Assembly: GCA_963751835.1 (NCBI GenBank)
Contig: CAVVWD010000011.1
Span: 481,828 to 545,827 of the forward strand
Direction of reading: 5' to 3'
DNA: 64,000 nucleotides
DNA from: JACVRW01 sp963751835
Lineage (GTDB): Bacteria; Actinomycetota; Thermoleophilia; Solirubrobacterales; Thermoleophilaceae
Under the pieces are notes generated by a model. The model ran no database searches and was not told where the DNA came from. It worked only from the letters and a program-made list of their open reading frames with translations. Position numbers and translations under genes: made by a program. Below, piece after piece: positions 17,478 to 25,601 of the stretch; positions within the stretch are counted from its first letter, which is position 1, and each line of letters begins with the position of its first letter.

Positions 17478-18497
17478 CTACGGACTCCGGCCGCGACGCC
17501 CCGTGCGACGCGGCGCCGGATGACAGCGCCCGCGGCCGCGGTCGAGTGTCGTGCCGTCCTCGCGCACGAAGCGAAACGCGTAACGGCCGGGACGCAGGCT
17601 CAGCTCGAGCACCCCGAGCGCGCCGCTGCGGTCGTAGTGGACGCTGCCGGCGCGCACCCGCCGCGGGGCGCGGATCCTGCCGGCGCCTCCCGTGCCCACC
17701 ACGAACTGCCGCACCCCGGCGCGGCGCCGGCGACCCGCCGCGTCCATCGGCGCGAAGCGCTCGTAACTGTGCGAGTGAGCCGTCACAGCCAGCTCGGCGC
17801 CACCCTCGTACAGCGCCCGGTACACGTGGCGCAGCTCGGGCGATGGGCCGGGACTGGTCGAGCTGTAGCGCGCGTGGTGCCAGTAGGCGAGTACGCAGCG
17901 GTTCGGCGTAAGCCCGCCCATCAGCCGGCGCAGCCAGCGCACCTGGCGGCTCCGCCGCGCGCAGGAGACGGGGAAGCAGTCGTTGGGCAGCGCGCGCGAG
18001 CGCTTGGCGAAGTCGAGCGCGCCCGAGTTCAGCACGATGATGCGCCAGCCGGCGAGCCGGTAGGTGTAGTAGCCCCTGCGCGGCCCGGCGGCCTTCCCGA
18101 AGTACGCGAAGTGCCCGGGCGCGCGGCGCCTGTCCGCCCTCGGCGCGTACTCGTGGTTGCCGAGCGCCGGCCGCGTGATCGAACGAAAGGCGCCCCAGGT
18201 GGGGTGATAGGAGGCGAGGTAGGTCGTGAGCTTGCCGTCCTCGTACTGGGCGTCGCCGAGCGTGGCCACGATGTCCGGGTCGAGCGCCTGCACGATCTGT
18301 GCCGTGTAGGCGTGGCGGCAGCGGGTCGGACCCACCGGGACGCTCGCCTCGCAGGCGATGTCGCCGGCGGCCACGAGCTTCGCGCTCCGCTGACGGTCGG
18401 CCCCTGCCGCCGCGGCCGGCCAGGCCGCCGCCGCCGTGCACAACACGGCCATCGGGCGCCGCAGGCGCCCAACGAGACTTCCGGCTAGCGCCCCCAA
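17478..18497 (-). CDS. Secreted metallophosphoesterase (calcineurin-like)
   Basis: Predicted two-metal phosphoesterase of the purple acid phosphatase-like group. Metal-binding blocks are AAGDIAC (D-x-C in place of the usual D-x-H), LGDAQYEDG, GNHEY, YWHHARYS and TAHSHSYERF. A hydrophobic Ala-rich segment near the N-terminus (MAVLCTAAAAWPAAAAGA) looks like a signal peptide. The start is uncertain: TTG at 18497, overlapping the SnoaL-like gene by 13 bases, or the ATG at 18452, for which no ribosome site is seen. Cysteines at CEAS/TRCRH and CFPVSCARR may form disulfides after export. Confidence 0.85.
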   Translation of the reverse strand: MGALAGSLVGRLRRPMAVLCTAAAAWPAAAAGADRQRSAKLVAAGDIACEASVPVGPTRCRHAYTAQIVQALDPDIVATLGDAQYEDGKLTTYLASYHPTWGAFRSITRPALGNHEYAPRADRRRAPGHFAYFGKAAGPRRGYYTYRLAGWRIIVLNSGALDFAKRSRALPNDCFPVSCARRSRQVRWLRRLMGGLTPNRCVLAYWHHARYSSTSPGPSPELRHVYRALYEGGAELAVTAHSHSYERFAPMDAAGRRRRAGVRQFVVGTGGAGRIRAPRRVRAGSVHYDRSGALGVLELSLRPGRYAFRFVREDGTTLDRGRGRCHPAPRRTGRRGRSP

Positions 18498-18880
18498 CCC
18501 TCGGGCGGCTCGTGGCGGCCCTGCTCGAGGTGCCAGTACTCACGCAGCTCGTCGCAGCGGCCGCCGCTCGCGAAGTGGAGCAGGAGGCAGCCCGGGATGG
18601 TGACCTCACTGCCCTCGTCACGCATCGTGGCCCACCACTCCACGACCACGCGGTTGCCATGCACCACGGGCGTCCCGAAGCGCAGCTCGAGGTCCTCCTG
18701 GGTCGAGGTCGACTGCCGCCAGTAGTCGCCAATCGCCGCCCGGCCAACCGTGGGCGGGCGCAAGGGGCTGGAGCGGTAGATCGCGCCCTCTGTGAAGAGC
18801 TCGGCGATGGCGTCGGAGTCCTTCCGGAGCCAGGCGTCGCCGTAGTCCTCGATCCACTCGCTCGCCCAGGTCACGTCCAT
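18485..18880 (-). CDS. SnoaL-like/NTF2-fold protein
   Basis: A 131-residue protein with the cone-shaped NTF2/SnoaL fold signature. An N-terminal helix (WIEDYGDAWLRKDSDAIAEL) is followed by FTEGAIYRSSPL, VGRAAIGDYWRQ and a set of C-terminal strands with VVVEWWATM. Members serve as ketosteroid isomerases, polyketide cyclases or small binding proteins; nothing specific can be assigned. First gene of the minus-strand run that ends with ligA, divergent from the Rrf2 regulator across 30 bases. Confidence 0.82.
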   Translation of the reverse strand: MDVTWASEWIEDYGDAWLRKDSDAIAELFTEGAIYRSSPLRPPTVGRAAIGDYWRQSTSTQEDLELRFGTPVVHGNRVVVEWWATMRDEGSEVTIPGCLLLHFASGGRCDELREYWHLEQGRHEPPEGWGR

Positions 18881-18910
18881 GCGCCGAGACTATCGGCACA
18901 ATTCGGGCTC

Positions 18911-19366
18911 GTGCGGGTTTCCGCGAAGACCGACTACGCGGTTCGGGCGCTGCTCGAGCTGGCCGTCGCGAACGACGGCCCTGTCAAGGGCGAACGGCTC
19001 GCCCAGGCGCAGGCGATCCCGCTCAAGTTCCTGGAGAACATCCTCACCGACCTGCGCCATGCCGGGATCGTCCGGGCGCAGCGCGGGGCCGAGGGCGGCT
19101 ACTGGCTCGCTCGCGCCGCCGATGAGGTCACGCTCGGCGAGGTGATCCGTGCCGTGGACGGACCGCTCGCCAGCGTCAGAGGCGAGGCCCCAGAGGACGT
19201 CGCCTACGACGGCGCCGCCGAGAACCTGCGGACGGTGTGGGTCGCACTGCGCGCGAGCATGCGCTCGGTGCTGGACGAGATCACGCTCGCGGACGTGGTT
19301 GCCGGCAAGCTGCCCGCGCGGGTGCTGCGGCTCACCGAGTCGCCCGAGGCCTGGTCGCGGCGCTGA
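18911..19366 (+). CDS. Rrf2-family transcriptional regulator without Fe-S cysteines
   Basis: A 151-residue winged-helix regulator. It starts VRVSAKTDYAVRALLELAV, and the family recognition helix and wing read PLKFLENILTDLRHAGIVRA then GAEGGYWLARAADEVTLGEV. There is not one cysteine in the protein, so it cannot carry an IscR/NsrR-type iron-sulfur cluster; it is closer in kind to CymR, the cysteine-metabolism repressor (inference). It converges on the sulfate ABC transporter operon with only 10 bases between, which makes that operon its likely target. The GTG at 18911 is preferred because it sets the usual Rrf2 N-terminus; the leader is at most 30 bases. Confidence 0.88.
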   Translation: MRVSAKTDYAVRALLELAVANDGPVKGERLAQAQAIPLKFLENILTDLRHAGIVRAQRGAEGGYWLARAADEVTLGEVIRAVDGPLASVRGEAPEDVAYDGAAENLRTVWVALRASMRSVLDEITLADVVAGKLPARVLRLTESPEAWSRR

Positions 19367-19376
19367 GGGGCCGCCC

Positions 19377-20336
19377 TCAGGCCGGCACTGCGTCGTGGTC
19401 CGTGGCCGGCCGCAGCCAGACGATCTCGCCGTCGGTCAGCTCGAGTTCCTGCGCGTTCGCGCGTGTCGTCTGCACCCAGGTCTTCTCGCCGTCGCCGAGC
19501 GTCAGCTCAACGCGCACCTCGAAGCCGAGATGAAGGATACGGTCGATCATCGCCTCGGCGGCGCCGTCTGACGGCTCGAGCAGGATCTCCACGTCGTGCG
19601 GGCGGATCCAGCGCCCGGAGAGCTCCGACACCGGGCCGACGAAGCCCATCACGAAGTCGTTCGCGGGCTGCTCGTAGAGCTGGCGCGGCGAACCCGTCTG
19701 CTCGATCCGGCCGTGGTTCAGCACCACGATCTGCTCGGCCACCTCCATGGCCTCCTCCTGGTCATGCGTCACGAACACGGTCGTCACGTGGACCTCATCG
19801 TGGAGGCGGCGCAGCCAGGCGCGCAGCTCCTTGCGCACGGTGGCGTCGAGCGCCCCGAACGGCTCGTCGAGCAGCAGCACCCGTGGCTGGACCGCGAGCG
19901 CCCGGGCGAGCGCCATGCGCTGGCGCTGCCCGCCGGATAGCTGTGAGGGGTAGCGGTGCGCGAAGCCGTCGAGGTGCACGAGCTTGAGCAGCTCGTCCAC
20001 GCGCTCCTCGATCTCGTCCTTGGGCCGCTTGCGGATTGTCAGCCCGAACGCGACGTTCTTGGCGACGGTCATGTGCTTGAACGCCGCGTAGTGCTGGAAG
20101 ACGAAGCCGACGTTGCGCCGCTGGGGCGGCGTGGAGGTGGCGTCCTCGCCCCCGATCAGCACGCTGCCGCTGTCGGGCGCCTCGAGCCCGGCGATCACCC
20201 GCAGGAGCGTCGACTTGCCGCCGCCGCTCGGGCCGAGCAGGGCCGTGAGCGAGCCGTCGCGCACCGCGAGCGACACGTCCTCGAGGGCCGTGAACTCGCC
20301 GAAGCGCTTGGACACCGAGTCGACGACGATGCTCAT
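19377..20336 (-). CDS. cysA: Sulfate/thiosulfate ABC transporter ATP-binding protein CysA
   Basis: Energises sulfate import. The protein has 319 residues. Walker A is GPSGGGKST (35-43), the signature LSGGQRQRMALARAL lies near 134, and Walker B with the D-loop is VLLLDEPFGALD, followed by the switch histidine in VTHDQEEA. A C-terminal regulatory TOBE-like domain with WIRPHDVEILLEP marks the CysA subgroup. The start overlaps the cysW stop by four bases. Last gene of the sbp-cysT-cysW-cysA operon. Confidence 0.93.
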   Translation of the reverse strand: MSIVVDSVSKRFGEFTALEDVSLAVRDGSLTALLGPSGGGKSTLLRVIAGLEAPDSGSVLIGGEDATSTPPQRRNVGFVFQHYAAFKHMTVAKNVAFGLTIRKRPKDEIEERVDELLKLVHLDGFAHRYPSQLSGGQRQRMALARALAVQPRVLLLDEPFGALDATVRKELRAWLRRLHDEVHVTTVFVTHDQEEAMEVAEQIVVLNHGRIEQTGSPRQLYEQPANDFVMGFVGPVSELSGRWIRPHDVEILLEPSDGAAEAMIDRILHLGFEVRVELTLGDGEKTWVQTTRANAQELELTDGEIVWLRPATDHDAVPA

Positions 20337-21130
20337 CCCTCTGCCTCCTTCGGCTTGATGAAGTTCATGGCGAGGAGCGTGGCCAGCGCCAGCAGCGCCA
20401 GCACGACGGAGGCAGCGTACGCGCCGGTGAGGTCGAAGCGCTGGAAGCGCTCCTCGACGAACAGCGTCGCCGTCTGCGTCTGGCCGGAGATCTTCCCCGA
20501 CACGACGCTGACCGCGCCGAACTCGCCCAGGGCGCGCGCAGTGGTGAGGACGACCCCGTAGGCCACGCCCCACCTGATCGCGGGCAGCGTGACGCGGAAG
20601 AAGGTCTGGAAGCCGCCGGCGCCCAGCGTGGCCGCCGCCTGCTCCTGCTCGGTCCCGATCTCACGCAGCACCGGGATCACCTCCCGCACGACGAAGGGCA
20701 GCGAGACGAACATGGTCGCGAGGATCATCCCCGGCACCGAGAAGATCACCTGGATGCCGTTCTCCGCCAGCCACTCGCCGATCCAGCCGTCACGGCGGCC
20801 GTAGACCAGTATCAGCGCGAGGCCGACCACGACCGGTGACACCGCAAACGGCAGGTCGACCATCGCGTTCAGCAGCGCCCGGCCGCGGAAGCGCTGGCGG
20901 ACGATCGCGAGCGCGCAGAGAACGCCGAAGATCGTGTTGAGCGGGACCGCCACGGCGACCATCACGAAGGTCAGGTAGAAGGCGTGCTGTGCCTCCGGCG
21001 TCGTGACGGCCTCCCAGGCGGCGGCGACACCGTCCTGGAAGGCGTTGATGAACACGAGCACGACCGGGATCCCGAGCAGGAGCGCCAGGTAGCCGAGCGC
21101 CAATATGCGGAGGGCGTACTTACTCCTCAT
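20333..21130 (-). CDS. cysW: Sulfate ABC transporter permease CysW
   Basis: Second membrane subunit of the sulfate importer. The protein has 265 residues and about six membrane helices, starting with ALRILALGYLALLLGIPVVL. The EAA loop that contacts CysA is recognisable (EQEQAAATLGAGGFQTFFRV). Order and sequence follow CysW rather than CysT. The ATG at 21130 overlaps the upstream permease gene by 11 bases. Confidence 0.92.
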   Translation of the reverse strand: MRSKYALRILALGYLALLLGIPVVLVFINAFQDGVAAAWEAVTTPEAQHAFYLTFVMVAVAVPLNTIFGVLCALAIVRQRFRGRALLNAMVDLPFAVSPVVVGLALILVYGRRDGWIGEWLAENGIQVIFSVPGMILATMFVSLPFVVREVIPVLREIGTEQEQAAATLGAGGFQTFFRVTLPAIRWGVAYGVVLTTARALGEFGAVSVVSGKISGQTQTATLFVEERFQRFDLTGAYAASVVLALLALATLLAMNFIKPKEAEG

Positions 21131-22019
21131 GGCGCAGAGCCCGCTTCGAGAGCCAGCCGAAGAACAGCAGGATGGCGAGCGCGGCGACCAGCAGCACGAC
21201 CGACACCGCGGAGGCACCGACCGGGTTGTCGCTCTCGACCTGGGCGAAGATGAAGACCGAGGCGGCCTCGGTCTCGAACGGGATCATGCCCGTGATCAGG
21301 ACGAGCGAGCCGAACTCGCCGACGGCACGCGCGAAGGCGAGCCCCCCGCCCGCGATGATCGCCGGCAGCAGGTTCGGGAGGATGATCCGCCTGAACACCG
21401 TGAAGCGGCTCGCGCCGAGCGACTCCGCGGCCTGCTCCATCTCCGTGTCGAGCTCGAGCAGCACCGGCTGCACGGCGCGCACGACGAACGGCAGCGTCAC
21501 GAACAGCAGCGCGAGGACGACAGACACGCGCGTGTAGGCGACGTCCACCCCCACCGGGCTGTCAGGCCCGTAGAACGCGAGCAGCGTGAGGCCCGCGACG
21601 ATCGTGGGCAGCGCGAACGGAAGGTCGATCAGCGAGTTGACGATGCCCTTGCCGGGGAACTCGTCGCGCACGAGCACCCACGCGATCAGCGTCCCGGCCA
21701 GCGCGTTGATCAAGACGACGATCACCGAGGCGATCAGCGTCAGCCGCAGCGCCGCGACCGCCTGAGGGCTCGAGACCGCGTCCCAGAACGAGTCGACGCC
21801 GTTGTCGAGCGACTTGAAGAGCACCGCCGCCAGCGGGATCAGGGCGACGATGCTCAGGTACGCCATCGCGATGCCGCGGCCGAGGACGTCCCCCGGGATC
21901 GGGAGCGCCCTCGGCAGGCGCGACGCAGGTGCGGGGGGCGGCGCTGTGGCCGCGTGGCTGCCGTCAGTCGGAGGCAGTGCTCTTCCCCTGGGACTGGAAG
22001 ATCTCGGCGACGACGCCAT
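21120..22019 (-). CDS. cysT: Sulfate ABC transporter permease CysT
   Basis: First membrane subunit of the sulfate importer, 299 residues as called. The first ~40 residues are Pro/Ser/Ala-rich and cytoplasmic. Six helices follow (first IAMAYLSIVALIPLAAVLF), and the EAA loop is EMEQAAESLGASRFTVFRRI. The start at 22019 overlaps the sbp gene by 56 bases; no in-frame ATG or GTG lies between it and MAYLSI inside helix 1, so the long overlap is kept. Confidence 0.9.
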   Translation of the reverse strand: MASSPRSSSPRGRALPPTDGSHAATAPPPAPASRLPRALPIPGDVLGRGIAMAYLSIVALIPLAAVLFKSLDNGVDSFWDAVSSPQAVAALRLTLIASVIVVLINALAGTLIAWVLVRDEFPGKGIVNSLIDLPFALPTIVAGLTLLAFYGPDSPVGVDVAYTRVSVVLALLFVTLPFVVRAVQPVLLELDTEMEQAAESLGASRFTVFRRIILPNLLPAIIAGGGLAFARAVGEFGSLVLITGMIPFETEAASVFIFAQVESDNPVGASAVSVVLLVAALAILLFFGWLSKRALRHEE

Positions 22020-23013
22020 TCTCCGGGTCGAAGAACTCGTCGTTCACCGTGTCCCAGCCGCCGAACTTGCCGATCTCGAACAGCTTCGAAGGCGTCGGGA
22101 ACTCGTCCGCTCCCGGCACCCCCTCGATCACCGGCCGGTAGCCCTTGCCGACGAAGATCTCCTGGGCCTCGGGCGTGTACAGGAAGTCCACGAACGACTG
22201 CGCCAGCTCCGGCTCGTCGGTCTCGTTCACGACCGCGACAGGGTTCTCGATCAAGATGGTTTCCTCGGGGACGATGTAGTCGAGCTCCTCGCCCTTCTGC
22301 TGCGCGAGGATCGCCTCGTTCTCGTAGCCGAGCAGCACGTCGCCCTTGCCGCCCGCGAAGGTCTGCAGCGACTCGCGCGCGCTCTTGTCGAGCACGGGGA
22401 CGTTGTCGAACAGGTCGGCGAGATACTGCTTGGCCTGCTCGGGCGACTTGCCCTGCTCGAGCTGGGCGCCGTAGGCGGCCATGATGTTCCACTTCGCGCC
22501 GCCGGAGGTGAACGGGTTGGGCTCGAGCACCTCGACCTCTCCCGTCACTAGGTCGTCCCAGCTCTGAATGTTCTTCGGGTTGCCCTTGCGGACCATGAAG
22601 ACGACGACGGAGTCCGTGACCATGCCGTCGTACTCGTTCTGATTCCAGTTCTCGTCCACGAGCCCTGCCTCGACGAGCCTGGTGATGTCCGGCTCGAGCG
22701 AGAACTCCACGACGTCCGCCGGCAGCCCGCCCTCGACGGCGCGCGACTGCTCACCGGACGAGGCATACGACTGGTCGAACCCCACACCCTTGCCCTGAGA
22801 TGTGGCGTTGAAGGCGGGGATCAGCTCCTTGTAGGCCTCCTCGGGAGTTGAGTAGGCGACCAGCGTCAGGTTGCCGCCGCCCCCTCCGCCGCTGTCGGCC
22901 GAAGCGTTCTCGGAATCGCTCGAGGTTCCGCCGCAGGCGGCCAGCACGAGCGCTGCCAGGAGCGCCGCCAGTAGCGGGAAGAGCCTCAATGCACGAGTCC
23001 GGTTCCGATCCAT
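21964..23013 (-). CDS. sbp: Sulfate-binding lipoprotein (ABC transporter substrate-binding protein)
   Basis: Captures sulfate or thiosulfate outside the membrane and delivers it to CysT/CysW. A lipoprotein signal peptide ends in LAAC (lipobox), followed by a Ser/Gly linker. The mature part begins LTLVAYSTPEEAYKELIPAF and shows the family blocks ASSGEQSRAVEGGLPADVV, NPFTSGGAKWNIMAAYG, LGYENEAILA and GYRPVIEG. The protein has 349 residues. A GGTGGAG ribosome site lies right before the ATG. First gene of the operon; its promoter region carries an inverted repeat (see separate entry). Confidence 0.94.
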   Translation of the reverse strand: MDRNRTRALRLFPLLAALLAALVLAACGGTSSDSENASADSGGGGGGNLTLVAYSTPEEAYKELIPAFNATSQGKGVGFDQSYASSGEQSRAVEGGLPADVVEFSLEPDITRLVEAGLVDENWNQNEYDGMVTDSVVVFMVRKGNPKNIQSWDDLVTGEVEVLEPNPFTSGGAKWNIMAAYGAQLEQGKSPEQAKQYLADLFDNVPVLDKSARESLQTFAGGKGDVLLGYENEAILAQQKGEELDYIVPEETILIENPVAVVNETDEPELAQSFVDFLYTPEAQEIFVGKGYRPVIEGVPGADEFPTPSKLFEIGKFGGWDTVNDEFFDPENGVVAEIFQSQGKSTASD

Positions 23014-23047
23014 TCTCCACCTTGTCAGTCGACTTTGCCGAGCGAGG

Positions 23048-23083
23048 ACGCTAGCACAATGCCCATCGGTTTTATGGGGTATT
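23048..23083 (-). promoter_or_regulatory. Promoter -10 and candidate Rrf2 operator upstream of the sulfate operon
   Basis: Reading toward sbp, an inverted repeat AATACCC-12 bases-GGGCATT (plus strand 23058-23083, one mismatch in the arms) occupies the -35 region, and TAGCGT at 23053-23048 fits a -10. No TTGACA-like -35 is present, so the promoter may need an activator or be set by the bound regulator. The spacing and AT-rich centre suit a dimeric winged-helix protein such as the adjacent Rrf2 regulator (inference). Confidence 0.5.
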
Positions 23084-23153
23084 CGGCTGCCTTACATCTC
23101 GGTAACGGATCGCCCTCAACCCGCGACGTTCCCCGCGCCCGGGGCGCAGCACG

Positions 23154-23159
23154 TACGAT
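23154..23159 (+). promoter_or_regulatory. -10 hexamer of a probable leaderless transcript
   Basis: TACGAT ends 9 bases before the antiporter ATG, with no Shine-Dalgarno between, as expected for a leaderless mRNA. Confidence 0.4.
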
Positions 23160-23168
23160 GCCGCCGCG

Positions 23169-24362
23169 ATGGTGAACGTCGACGCTGGCTCGTTCCTCGT
23201 GATCGTCTCGGTCGCGGCGCTCGCCGCCCTGCTCGCGGGCTGGGTCCAGCCTCGGCTGGCGATCCCTGTGGTGGTGATCGAGATCGTCTCGGGCATCATC
23301 GTCGGCCCGGAGGTGCTCGACCTCGCCGAGCCGGACAACTTCATCGAGTTCTTCTCGAACCTCGGCCTGGGGATGCTGTTCTTCTTCGCCGGCTACGAGA
23401 TCGACTTCGACCGGATCCGCGGAGACCCGCTCAATCTGGCCCTGATCGGCTGGGGGCTCTCGCTCGCCCTCGCCTACGGGCTCGGAGGCTTGCTGATGGC
23501 CTCCGGCCTCGTGCTTTCGCTCCTCTACACCGGCTCCGCGATGGCCACCACAGCGATCGGGACGCTCATCCCGATCCTGAGCGATGCCGGCGAGCTGCGC
23601 ACGCGCTTCGGCACGTACCTGCTCGGGGCTGGGGCGATGGGCGAGTTCGGGCCGATACTGCTGATCACGCTCGTGTTCTCGACCAGGGGCACGATCTCGA
23701 ACGCGCTCATCCTGCTGCTGTTCGTGGCGATCGCGGTCGCGACCGCAGTCATCGCTGTCAGGGGCGCGGGGCGCGGCTGGGACCTGCTCGAGCGCTCGCT
23801 GGAGACGAGCGGGCAGCTCGCGATCCGGGTGGCGGTCGTGCTCGTCTTCGCGCTCGCCGCGCTCGCGAACGACCTGGGCCTCGACCTACTGCTCGGCGGC
23901 TTTGTCGCCGGGGTGATCGTCAGGCTCGCGCTCAGAGGACGGGAGGTCGCGCTCTTCGAGTCCAAGCTGACCGCGGTGGGCTACGGCTTCCTCATCCCCT
24001 TCTTCTTCATCACGAGCGGGCTGAAGTTCGACCTCAGCGCGCTCACCGAGGACCCGATTCAACTGCTCAAGCTCCCGCTCTTCCTGGCGCTCTTTTTGGT
24101 GGTGCGCGGCGTGCCCGCGCTGCTGCTCTACCGCCGCGTCCTCGACGGGCGCGACCGTCGCGCGCTCGCGTTCTTCTCCTCCACTGAGCTCCCGCTCGTC
24201 GTCGCGATCACCACGATCGCCGTAGAACAGGGCCACATGCGTTCGTCAACGGCGGCCTCGCTGGTGGGCGCGGCGATTCTCTCCACGATGATCTTCCCGC
24301 TGATCGGCCTGAAGCTGCGCGAGGGACGCGCGGGACTCGAGGCCGAGCCGAGCCCGGCCTGA
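23169..24362 (+). CDS. Cation:proton antiporter, CPA2 (KefB/NhaS-like) family
   Basis: A 397-residue integral membrane protein with about 11-13 helices. It shows the CPA2 features: a first pair of helices ending at IVVIEIVSGIIVGPEVL, GMLFFFAGYEID after helix 3, and the central AMATTAIGTLIPIL and FGPILLITLVF helices. It lacks the C-terminal TrkA-N regulatory domain of KefB/KefC. It would exchange Na+ or K+ for H+; the ion cannot be told from sequence. The gene lies between the divergent sulfate operon and the convergent cell-wall hydrolase, whose stop is only 9 bases away. Confidence 0.88.
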   Translation: MVNVDAGSFLVIVSVAALAALLAGWVQPRLAIPVVVIEIVSGIIVGPEVLDLAEPDNFIEFFSNLGLGMLFFFAGYEIDFDRIRGDPLNLALIGWGLSLALAYGLGGLLMASGLVLSLLYTGSAMATTAIGTLIPILSDAGELRTRFGTYLLGAGAMGEFGPILLITLVFSTRGTISNALILLLFVAIAVATAVIAVRGAGRGWDLLERSLETSGQLAIRVAVVLVFALAALANDLGLDLLLGGFVAGVIVRLALRGREVALFESKLTAVGYGFLIPFFFITSGLKFDLSALTEDPIQLLKLPLFLALFLVVRGVPALLLYRRVLDGRDRRALAFFSSTELPLVVAITTIAVEQGHMRSSTAASLVGAAILSTMIFPLIGLKLREGRAGLEAEPSPA

Positions 24363-24370
24363 CCGCGGTG

Positions 24371-25327
24371 CTACATGCCCGGCGGATGCCGGACCACGAA
24401 GCGCGACGGCGAGCGCTGCCTGGTCGTCCAGCGGGAGCCGAACTTGCGGTGCGCGGTCGTGTCGAAACGGCGGCCGTCGACGACCATGTAGACATGGCTG
24501 CGGTTCGCGTAGATCGTGATGTGCTGTCCCGGCCCCGGCGCGCCATAGCTCATGAAGCCGGTCGAATCGAGAGGCTGGCGCAGCAGACGGCCGCCGTGCA
24601 GGGCGTACGAGACCGAGCCTGAGCAGTCGTAGGCCGAGTCCCGGAACGAGCGGTGACCGCCGCCCCAGCGGTAGGGGTGGTACGCGATCTGGTCGGCGGC
24701 GCTGATTACGCCCGCGAGCGCCGACGGTACGGCGCCGGCACCCTCGGAGCCACGCGGCTTCAGCACGGGACCGGGGCCGAGCCCGAGCTCTGCGCGCGTC
24801 TGTGGCCCAGCGATCCCGTCCGCGACGAGGCCGTGGGCCTCCTGCCAGCGCTTGAGCGCTGCCTCGGTGCCCGGGCCGAAGACGCCGTCAGCGGCGACGC
24901 CGATCCGGCGTTGGAGCGCGCGGACGCCGCCGCCACGGTCGCTGCGCGAGCGCCTGGCGCTACGTTCTCCGCCCCTGCGTTTCAGCACCGGCCCCGGGCC
25001 GAGGCCAAGCGCGGTGCGTGTGCTCGGCCCCGCGATCCCGTCGGCCACGAGGCCGTGCGAGCGCTGCCAGCGCCTGAGCACGCGCTCGGTCTGGGACCCG
25101 AAGACACCGTCCGCGCTCACGCCGATGGCGCGCTGAAGCTGGCGGACGTCGGCCCCGCGAGACTTGACGACCACGGCATAGGCAGGCTCGGGATCGCCGG
25201 CCTCGACCGCCGCGACGGCCGCGAGCGCGCCTCCGCCCAGCGCCAGGACCGCAGCCACGGACAGCCCGCGTGCTGGAAGCCGGATTCCGCTCGCGGCGGC
25301 AGCCGCACAGGCAAGATTCCTTTGCAC
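24371..25327 (-). CDS. Secreted cell-wall hydrolase: two peptidoglycan-binding domains plus NlpC/P60-type domain
   Basis: A 318-residue exported enzyme. An N-terminal hydrophobic segment (LSVAAVLALGGGALAAVAAV) acts as signal or anchor. Two PG_binding_1 repeats follow, each with DGVFG and DGIAGPxTRxxLGLGPGPVLK blocks (about residues 58-115 and 133-190), then a papain-like NlpC/P60-type domain. There the catalytic Cys is in YDCSGSVSYALHGG and the His in ANRSHVYMVVDG. It should cut stem-peptide bonds in peptidoglycan. The start is a GTG at 25327. A c-di-AMP riboswitch occupies its leader, which matches the known use of this switch to control cell-wall hydrolases in actinobacteria. Confidence 0.9.
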   Translation of the reverse strand: MQRNLACAAAAASGIRLPARGLSVAAVLALGGGALAAVAAVEAGDPEPAYAVVVKSRGADVRQLQRAIGVSADGVFGSQTERVLRRWQRSHGLVADGIAGPSTRTALGLGPGPVLKRRGGERSARRSRSDRGGGVRALQRRIGVAADGVFGPGTEAALKRWQEAHGLVADGIAGPQTRAELGLGPGPVLKPRGSEGAGAVPSALAGVISAADQIAYHPYRWGGGHRSFRDSAYDCSGSVSYALHGGRLLRQPLDSTGFMSYGAPGPGQHITIYANRSHVYMVVDGRRFDTTAHRKFGSRWTTRQRSPSRFVVRHPPGM

Positions 25328-25353
25328 CTCGTTCGTGACCTCGTTGTCGGGTT

Positions 25354-25502
25354 GACGCCTGCGAGGTCAGCTGACGGGCTCGCGCTTCGCGCTACGCCCC
25401 GCCTCCCGCCTTGGCGGTCTGGCCGGGCGATTCGCCCCCGCGGCACCACGGCCGCATCGGGTCCCCCGCTCGCCCCGCCCGGAGGCGCGGCGACTCGGCG
25501 TC
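25354..25502 (-). promoter_or_regulatory. Cyclic-di-AMP riboswitch (ydaO/yuaA class)
   Basis: The 149-base leader ends 26 bases before the hydrolase start. P1 closes with GACGCC (25502-25497) and GGCGTC (25359-25354). The class hallmarks are in order: GAGTCGCC after P1, GGGGGACCCGA, GGGCGAATCGCC (family GGGGUGAAUC-like), and the 3' core GCGAGCCCGTCAG then CTGACCTCGCAGGC. This pattern is characteristic of actinobacterial ydaO RNAs, OFF switches that bind c-di-AMP. I recognised it by eye; a covariance search against RF00379 would settle it. Confidence 0.87.
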
Positions 25503-25540
25503 TGGCGGTCGTCGTTCTATCAAGACAAACTCCTGCAAGT

Positions 25541-25556
25541 TGCAAGATTTCTTGCA
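25541..25556. promoter_or_regulatory. Perfect 16-bp palindrome, candidate operator
   Basis: TGCAAGA-TT-TCTTGCA is a perfect palindrome, flanked on the left by another CTGCAAG half (25533-25539). It is centred about 53 bases before the ATG of the metallo-beta-lactamase-like gene and upstream of that gene's TATGTT -10 (25590-25595). It is also about 215 bases from the hydrolase start. It is AT-rich amid GC-rich DNA, as an operator would be. The cognate regulator is unknown. Confidence 0.5.
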
Positions 25557-25601
25557 GAGCGGCGCCACGCAGGCCGGTGCCCGGGCCGGTATGTTCGCCC
25601 G

